Below the pieces are notes generated by a model. That model saw only the letters and a program-made list of their open reading frames with translations, did not search any database and was not told the DNA's origin. DNA of 64,000 nt from Cavia porcellus (Eukaryota > Chordata > Mammalia > Rodentia > Caviidae). Made by a program: the position numbers and the translations under genes. The stretch is from NCBI RefSeq assembly GCF_034190915.1, contig NW_026947507.1, positions 26,960,001 to 27,024,000 of the forward strand. Direction: 5' to 3'. Position 1 is the first letter of the stretch, and every line of letters begins with the position of its first letter. Positions 58,070 to 64,000 of this stretch are shown here, piece by piece.

Positions 58070-58720
58070 AGTGAAACTGTAAGATCCTTCTGTTTTTTAA
58101 TTTTTTTTATAAATTTATCACATATTATTTAGTTACAGAGCATATTTTAAGAGAAGTTTTATAGTCACTGTAGAAGTAGGGGAAGTTACGGAAAATTCCC
58201 AGACACCTTCTGGCCCCACACATGTAAAACCTGCTCCTCAATCAATGGCTTCCGCAGAGATACTTTTGTTACAGCAGAGGAACTTGCATGACACCATTAT
58301 ATAATCAAATTTTATGTGTTACATTAGGTTTCATTTTCTGTTGATACATTAAGGATTTTTGACATATGTGTTGTGATCTATAAGTACAGTTACAGTAGTA
58401 GTTTTACTGCCTAAAAGTCTTTTGTTTTCTTCATATTTGTTTTTGGTCTACCCACTCTATTAACTCCTAGAGAAGATCACAGAGTTGAAATGATACAGTA
58501 TATAAAGCTTTTTCAGATTGGTTTCTTTTAACTATTTCTGTGCATTTAAAACTTTTCTATGTCTTTCATGACATTAATTTCATATCAGTTGAAAGGAAGT
58601 ATTAAGTTAAATACAATCTGACCTCTATTAGGAGTAGAGTTGAAAAGAGATTGAGCTATTATACATATTCATTTTCAGTTATTTTTGGAAGTTTGCTATG
58701 TGTAGCTTCACACTAAGCAT
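58070..58720 (-). mobile_element. L1M fragment (3' region), antisense
   Basis: Reversed L1M landmarks in order: TTTATGTGTTACATTAGG, TTTTGACATATGTGTTGTG, GTTTTACTGCCTAAAAGTC, TGATACAGTATATAAAGCTT, TTTCAGATTGGTTTCTTTTA and CTATGTCTTTCATGACATTA. Confidence 0.7.
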
Positions 58721-58765
58721 CACTAGCAAATAATGACTGACATACTAACAGATCTCTACAGTAAT

Positions 58766-58850
58766 TTTTCTTTTTTATTATTGGAAATTGCACTCAAGAC
58801 CTTGCACTTACCAGCAAGGTGTTTATGCCACCAAGTTATATCCCTGGCAT
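58766..58850 (-). mobile_element. ID-like SINE, minus strand
   Basis: The + strand reads TTATTGGAAATTGCACTCAA, GACCTTGCACTTACCAGCAA and CACCAAGTTATATCCCTGG. The T-tail is short and mixed. Diverged copy. Confidence 0.7.
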
Positions 58851-60439
58851 GTAAAATAATTTTTTATAGATTAAAGAAATTACTGATAGATGAATCTTAA
58901 TAGAGTAATATACCGTTTTCTTTGGTTTTCATATGGAAATAAACATCTTAGAAGGTTCAGTAATATGAAAGTTTAAAATTAATAGTTTCAAATTAATAAA
59001 ATGATCAAATATGTAAGGATAGAAACAAAATATATTTTACACATTTCTTAAAAGTTTGTTTTCAAAGAACTATATAATTTATATTATTGTCAGAAGATTC
59101 AAAATTGAATTTTAAGATACTTACAAATAAAATAGGCATAATAGATATAAATTCCAAATTCTTGAGTAGTAACCTCTTCCAAAAATATATGCAATATCTA
59201 AATGTTGAAACACTAATTCTTGAAGTCTGCAAATTTATATCAAAACATTGGTACCTTTTATTTACTAGTAATTGATCAGTAAAATAGCAGAAATAAGTCA
59301 GTGAGGAATTCAGAATTCAAATACAGAGTATACAATTTTTTTTCATATACAGACAATATTTGGTTAGAGGAATGACATACAGTTTGAGCTGGATGTATTT
59401 TGAAATCTTTTAGATAAAACATATTCATTAGCAGTCAAGAATTATTCTAAAACTTTGATTTTAAGTAGTGCATTACAACATGACTCTTCTATTTATTCAA
59501 AAATCATTTCAAGAGATTAGAATAAAGAGGCAGAGGTCTCTTAATTGTATCATGAATAGTACTCGGGTACTTCTAAGTTCCAAGTACTAATTTTTTTTTA
59601 AATAAAAAAGAAACACATGTTCTTCTTTTCTATGTCACATAGGAGGAAACGGGATTATAATTGTGGTTCAGAATACTTCAATGAGAAATAACTTCTTAGA
59701 ATATATTCTACAGGAAGTTTTCATAAAGTCTGGAAACATTCTACTTGTATCATAAGTATAGTGAAAATTATTCCCAAGGAATGCAAATATGCCCCCAATC
59801 CAACTAAAAAAATAATTATATAAAACATTTGAGAACACACTACAAAATACAGAATATAAGTTACAAACACTTCATTTCTTCTATAGGAGAACATTCTAAA
59901 TATGTTGAAATGTACATAAGAAGATTGGCTCCTTTGTTACTTGTATTCATCCCTTTAAATTTATTTTCTGTTATTAAAATGATCCAGCTAAAATATGACT
60001 AAAATTTTGCAATATTTCATAATAAAAGAGCAAATGCAGTTCAAATTCTCTAATACAAGAAACCTCTAATACAAAAGTTGAAGCACCATTAACTTGCTTT
60101 GTTACCTTAATCACTACCAAGTTCAGTATCATCTGTACAAAAAGAATGCATCTATTTTGAATGTTACTGTAATTCTCTATATAAAACATCAGATTATAGG
60201 AAGTGTTGGTTCAATAGTAGGGATATTTTTAACTTCAGGTTATTTCTTGCCTCTTATTACCCTTTCTCAGTGCTTGCTTCTGGTACTAGATGTGAAAAAA
60301 TGAAGGTTATTTAAAAATCCCTAATTTTCACTGCTTTCAAAATCACAACTCTTTTGATATAAAATTCTGTACTATAAAACAGAATGGCCAAAAAGCAAGA
60401 TTTCAATAAATAGTGACTCTATCCTATGATTCTATGTTG
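58851..60439 (+). other. ANXA10 intron 3: nothing recognised
   Basis: AT-rich sequence with no recognised gene or repeat. Confidence 0.5.
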
Positions 60440-61030
60440 TACAGTCTAAAGTGCAATCATATTCACACTGGTTAGAATAAGTTAGTTAGTTAGCAAATAG
60501 CTAATAAAACACTTTGGTGATAGGGTAAACTGGAGTACTAGAATAAATTAATGGACAACTGTAATATACTCTAGCAGTTATGGAGAGTAACATGGCCATT
60601 CCTCAAATAAACAGATTTACTATATGATCTGATATTTTCACTCTGAATATATGCCCAAATCAATTGTAAACAGGTATTAAACATGTTGGTATACACATAT
60701 TCAAAGTAGAAATGTTCAAAATAGCAAAAAGGTGGCAGCTACTCAAGTGCTGATTGTTGGATAAATAGATAAAGAAAACATAATGTATAAATTCAAAACA
60801 TGTCATCTAGTCTTGCAAAGAAAGGAATTCTCATTGAGATAAGATCAATGAGCCTTGAAGATATAATGCTAGATAAAATAAGCCAGTCACCAAAGGACAA
60901 ATATTGTGTAGTTTCATTAACAAAATATACAGCAAAGTGAAATTCATGGAAAAAGAAACAGAAGGGTGGTTATCAGAGACTTACAAGAAGGGAGATAACA
61001 GAAATTGCTTAGAGACTAAAATTCTATACC
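60440..61030 (+). mobile_element. L1 3' region (end of ORF2 and 3' UTR), sense
   Basis: Ordered L1 3' landmarks: TGGTGATAGGGTAAACTGGA, TATGGAGAGTAACATGGCC, ATTCCTCAAATAAACAGATT, ATATATGCCCAAATC, TGTTGGATAAATAGATAAAG, AAATAAGCCAGTCACCAAAG and AGAAGGGTGGTTATCAGAGA. No open frame remains and no A-tail is seen. Confidence 0.75.
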
Positions 61031-61039
61031 CTCTATATT

Positions 61040-61367
61040 AGTGCACATTTTGATCACTTGGGTGCTACCTGACACCCACAATTTACAAGAGACATTTATT
61101 TGGCTCCTAATTTTGGAGAATTTTTGGATCATGGCTAACTGGCTCCAAAGCAGAATGATCATGGCAGAAAGGCATAGTGAAGAAATGCCTGTCACTTATT
61201 GGTGGCAAGAAGCAGAGCACGGAAGCAACACACCAGAAGGAGGGGCCGAGGCAAGATCTCATAGCCAAAGTCACTCCACTATGTCCCACTCAGACATAGT
61301 CAGAATTGTGCTTTATTAATCCAAAGGATCTCACAAGTCTACCAACTTGACTGTGTAGGCTGTCACA
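61040..61367 (-). mobile_element. MaLR 3' LTR, minus strand
   Basis: ACACCCACAATTTACAAGAG, TTTATTTGGCTCCTAATTTT, GATCATGGCTAACTGGCTCC and CATGGCAGAAAGGCATAGTG are reversed LTR clauses. The LTR 5' end is TGTGACAG (minus strand) at 61367, directly followed by internal sequence. The extreme 3' end is lost beside the L1 on its left. Confidence 0.7.
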
Positions 61368-62260
61368 TTCTACCCCTTGTCAGCTTGACACATAAACACG
61401 TCTCTTGCACATGGTCACATTTTTCTGGCTAATATGATAAAACTCTCTGCATGCAAACAAAAATGCACTAATTTCCTCCTCAAAGTTTTAGTAGGTTAGC
61501 ATTACTCAGTTTTGCAAGTTTACAGTTTCCTCTGAGATCCAAGGAGAATCTAAACACCTAAAAATTCAGAAAGCAAGTTATATATTATGAGTGCACAGTA
61601 GTACATAGTAAACATCACCATTCTAAAAAGGAAGGAATAGTACAACAGAAAAAAAAATAGGACTAAAGCAAGACCAAAACCAAGGAGGAAAAACATTAAG
61701 TCATAGAGCACTATTTCTAGCATCTGGGCTGCAAATGAGAGCTGTGAGTTCTCTAGAGATTTGAATCCATCCCTATGAGCTTGTTGAAATGTCACATGGC
61801 CTGTTTTATTGGGTTAATTCTGCTCACCACCCAAGACTTTTCTTAGCAGACATTTCACATTTCTGACATTCCCAACTTTTGTGAATCTCTGTTGCTTCCT
61901 GAGCTTCATTCTCACAGCTTCACCCATGCCTCTCCCAGGGATACATTTCCTGGCTTTTAAGACCTTCCTTTGAAATCTAGGTATAAGCCTGTGTGACTGC
62001 ACAGCTCTTTAACCTGCAAACCAGTAAAGGCAGCACCACATGGACAGTGCCAAAGTCTGCCACAGGTTTTAGCAGCAGTCTTTAAACTGTGGCTTTTGAG
62101 ATCTCTGAGAGTGTGGATGAATGAGCAGGCTGAAATGAATCCTGGGGATCCAACTGCCTAAGAGGCCCTTCCCAAACAGAGGCCTCATAGGCATTCTTCC
62201 CAAATGAAACATTTATACTTCTCTATCCTTGATCCTGCAATGGGTGAGATCTTGCTTATT
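61368..62260 (-). mobile_element. MaLR internal region, minus strand (second copy)
   Basis: It opens TTCTACCCCTTGTCAGCTTG, parallel to the junction at 47621. It continues with AAACATCACCATTCTAAAAAGG, AGCAAGACCAAAACCAAGG, ACTTTTCTTAGCAGACATTT and CCATGCCTCTCCCAGGGATA. The element fades after about 62260 and no 5' LTR was seen before the window ends. Confidence 0.65.
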
Positions 62261-64000
62261 CTTGAGATGGCCTCAAGATATTTTTCTTTTTGCCATTAAG
62301 TACTTGGTATAATTTTAATGGTGCTAATATCTTTGTCTTAACAAGAAACTAGGTTAGTTTGGGGGTATGTAAATGGGTATGTAAAACAATGTAAATGGGA
62401 AAATGCCACTCAATAGTACACTTGGAGATGGTCAAAATGGTAAATTGGTTTGTTTTGTTCATCTTAATGCAATTCTTTAAAGTGCAAAAACCAGAAGTAA
62501 ATCAAAACATGGCACAATTACAAACTTATACTGAATGTCCAAAGTGCCTCAGACAAATTAAATCAAAATAGTCAGGGATCAAATTTAAACAAATGTACTT
62601 TTAAAATGAGTACAATAATTCTCACCTACGGCAAGAATGGAAACCTCCTCCTCAGCCATTAAAAGAATCCTATAAATATAGCTTTAATGCATTGATTTTT
62701 TTAAATCTCGGTACTAATTATTAACTATGCTTGATTAGCAAGGTTTGAAATTAAAATGTAGTTTCTTGCATCAGTAAAATGTCTAAAGTACCAATCCCAT
62801 CCTTTATAAATTTGATTCACAATTTAAAAAAGAGATAAATGCTTAATTTTGTTTTCTGCATACCTATGTAAACCACTTCTATATGGGCCAAAGGGAATGC
62901 TATTAATCCTGATTATCTTTTTACCATCTTTATTATTCTTTGAAGACAGTGGAAGTTGTAACACATGAAAAATCCAAGAGTTTTAGTTACAATGTTTTGC
63001 AGACTGGTACAAATCATAATAAAGAACATTACTGTCTAAAGAAACAAGAACTCAGAAAAAATCATTAAGTTCTCTTTTAGAAGCCCACATAATTCTTACC
63101 TATTAAATCTCTACAGAAAAGGACCAAACCATGTTGTTTTCCAGATAGATTAGAATCTATTTGTAAGTTTACCTTAGGAATAAAGAAGGCTCCTATTCCC
63201 AAACCTACTAACATGGACAATAAAATCAATGGAGGATCTAAATTAACATGATAATTAGCAGTTTAATCCCTAACAAGGAATGTGTTGATAGCATCTTAAA
63301 TCAAGTCACGTGTGTTGAGTGAGTTATGTTCAATCAAGTAACAATTCAAATTCTACATTTTAAATGTATGAAAGCACTTGCAAGAAATATGTTATCAATG
63401 TAATCATCTTTGCATACTTTTTTTACTGAACTTCAATCCCGAGGACACCAATTTCTCCATTACAAAAATGTCAAAAGGACCCAAGCTCTTAAACAAAGAA
63501 GCATTATGACACAACTATGCCGCTATTGTGAAGCATGGATCAGGCGTAGCTATTGTTTTAGAATATCATCAATGAATGCCAACTAAGAATACGGAAAACA
63601 TGGCATCATGAAAAACAAGTTAAAGCATAATTTCTACCTTGTCCAAGCTACATAATGTGTCTTCAGGTGGCCTTTATGCTTTAGTATGTAACTATGATTT
63701 AAGAAGGAGAAGGAAAATTCTGTGCACATTTCTTCAAACAGTAGCTTTTTGTTTTTTCAATTTTGGAAATATTGCAATACTCTGAGCAGCTTTGTTCACT
63801 GAAGGGAACAAAAGCTTCAGATGAATTCTCAATTACTTCTGCTTTGTAGTAGAGGTTCATTTCAAAGGGATTTGCCAGGTTGCAACTGTTATATGGAAGA
63901 CATTTTGCAAATGGATAGGAAAAATGGGGACCAGATTAAAAATGTTATCTTGAAAAGATAAAAGCAATGAAAAATATATGGCTAAGCATATGTCTGTCTT
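62261..64000 (+). other. ANXA10 intron 3, to window edge: nothing recognised
   Basis: AT-rich intronic sequence. No annexin exon, RNA gene or clear repeat was recognised before the right edge. Confidence 0.45.

Larger units (their letters stand above)
10403..64000 (+). other. ANXA10: ANXA10 gene, 5' part (exons 1-3; continues past right edge)
   Basis: Span from the ANXA10 start codon to the window edge. Three coding exons join in frame to 65 codons: exon 1 ends in phase 0, exon 2 in phase 1 and exon 3 in phase 0. The 95-nt size of exon 3 is usual for the annexin family. Introns are 21,321 bp, 5,997 bp and more than 26 kb. I looked for the next exon (rest of repeat I) from 37916 to 64000 and did not find it, so it should lie downstream. 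Annexin A10 is an atypical annexin with reduced calcium-dependent membrane-binding motifs. No other gene was recognised inside the introns. Confidence 0.9.

Overview
The window is AT-rich, intron-dominated DNA from a placental mammal. The interspersed repeats (L1, L2, MIR, MaLR-type LTRs and young tRNA-derived SINEs resembling rodent ID elements, with the core GGGGATTTAGCTCAG) suggest a non-murid rodent, but the species cannot be fixed from the sequence alone.

The only protein-coding gene recognised is the 5' part of ANXA10 (annexin A10) on the + strand. Three exons are clear: the start-codon exon (coding 10403-10420), exon 2 (31742-31823) and exon 3 (37821-37915). All have canonical GT/AG splice sites and compatible phases. 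Together they give the first 65 codons: the short N-terminal tail and the start of annexin repeat I. Intron 1 is 21,321 bp and intron 2 is 5,997 bp. Intron 3 runs off the right edge, because no exon 4 was found in the remaining 26 kb. Positions 1-10402 are upstream intergenic sequence plus the presumed promoter and 5' UTR.

Everything else is non-coding sequence and transposon debris. 1-10.4 kb holds a MaLR-type LTR, two L1 pieces in opposite orientation, an L1 ORF1/ORF2 remnant and a degenerate tandem array. Intron 1 holds SINEs, an L1M 3' UTR, two MIRs and several LTRs. Intron 2 holds an antisense L1 split by a SINE. Intron 3 is the most repeat-rich part. It carries a truncated class II (betaretrovirus-like) endogenous retrovirus on the - strand (LTR, tRNA-Lys-like primer-binding site, splice donor, broken gag; 45.07-46.46 kb). 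Beside it is a MaLR element with internal region (46.8-49.3 kb), and a second MaLR copy lies at 61.0-62.3 kb.

I found no RNA gene, CRISPR array or new gene system. The most useful second looks are the class II ERV, the 199-codon ORF in the MaLR internal region, the LTR family with an internal duplication, the identical 65-bp tandem duplication and the lineage-restricted SINE family. Repeat family names are from recognition by eye and most boundaries are approximate.
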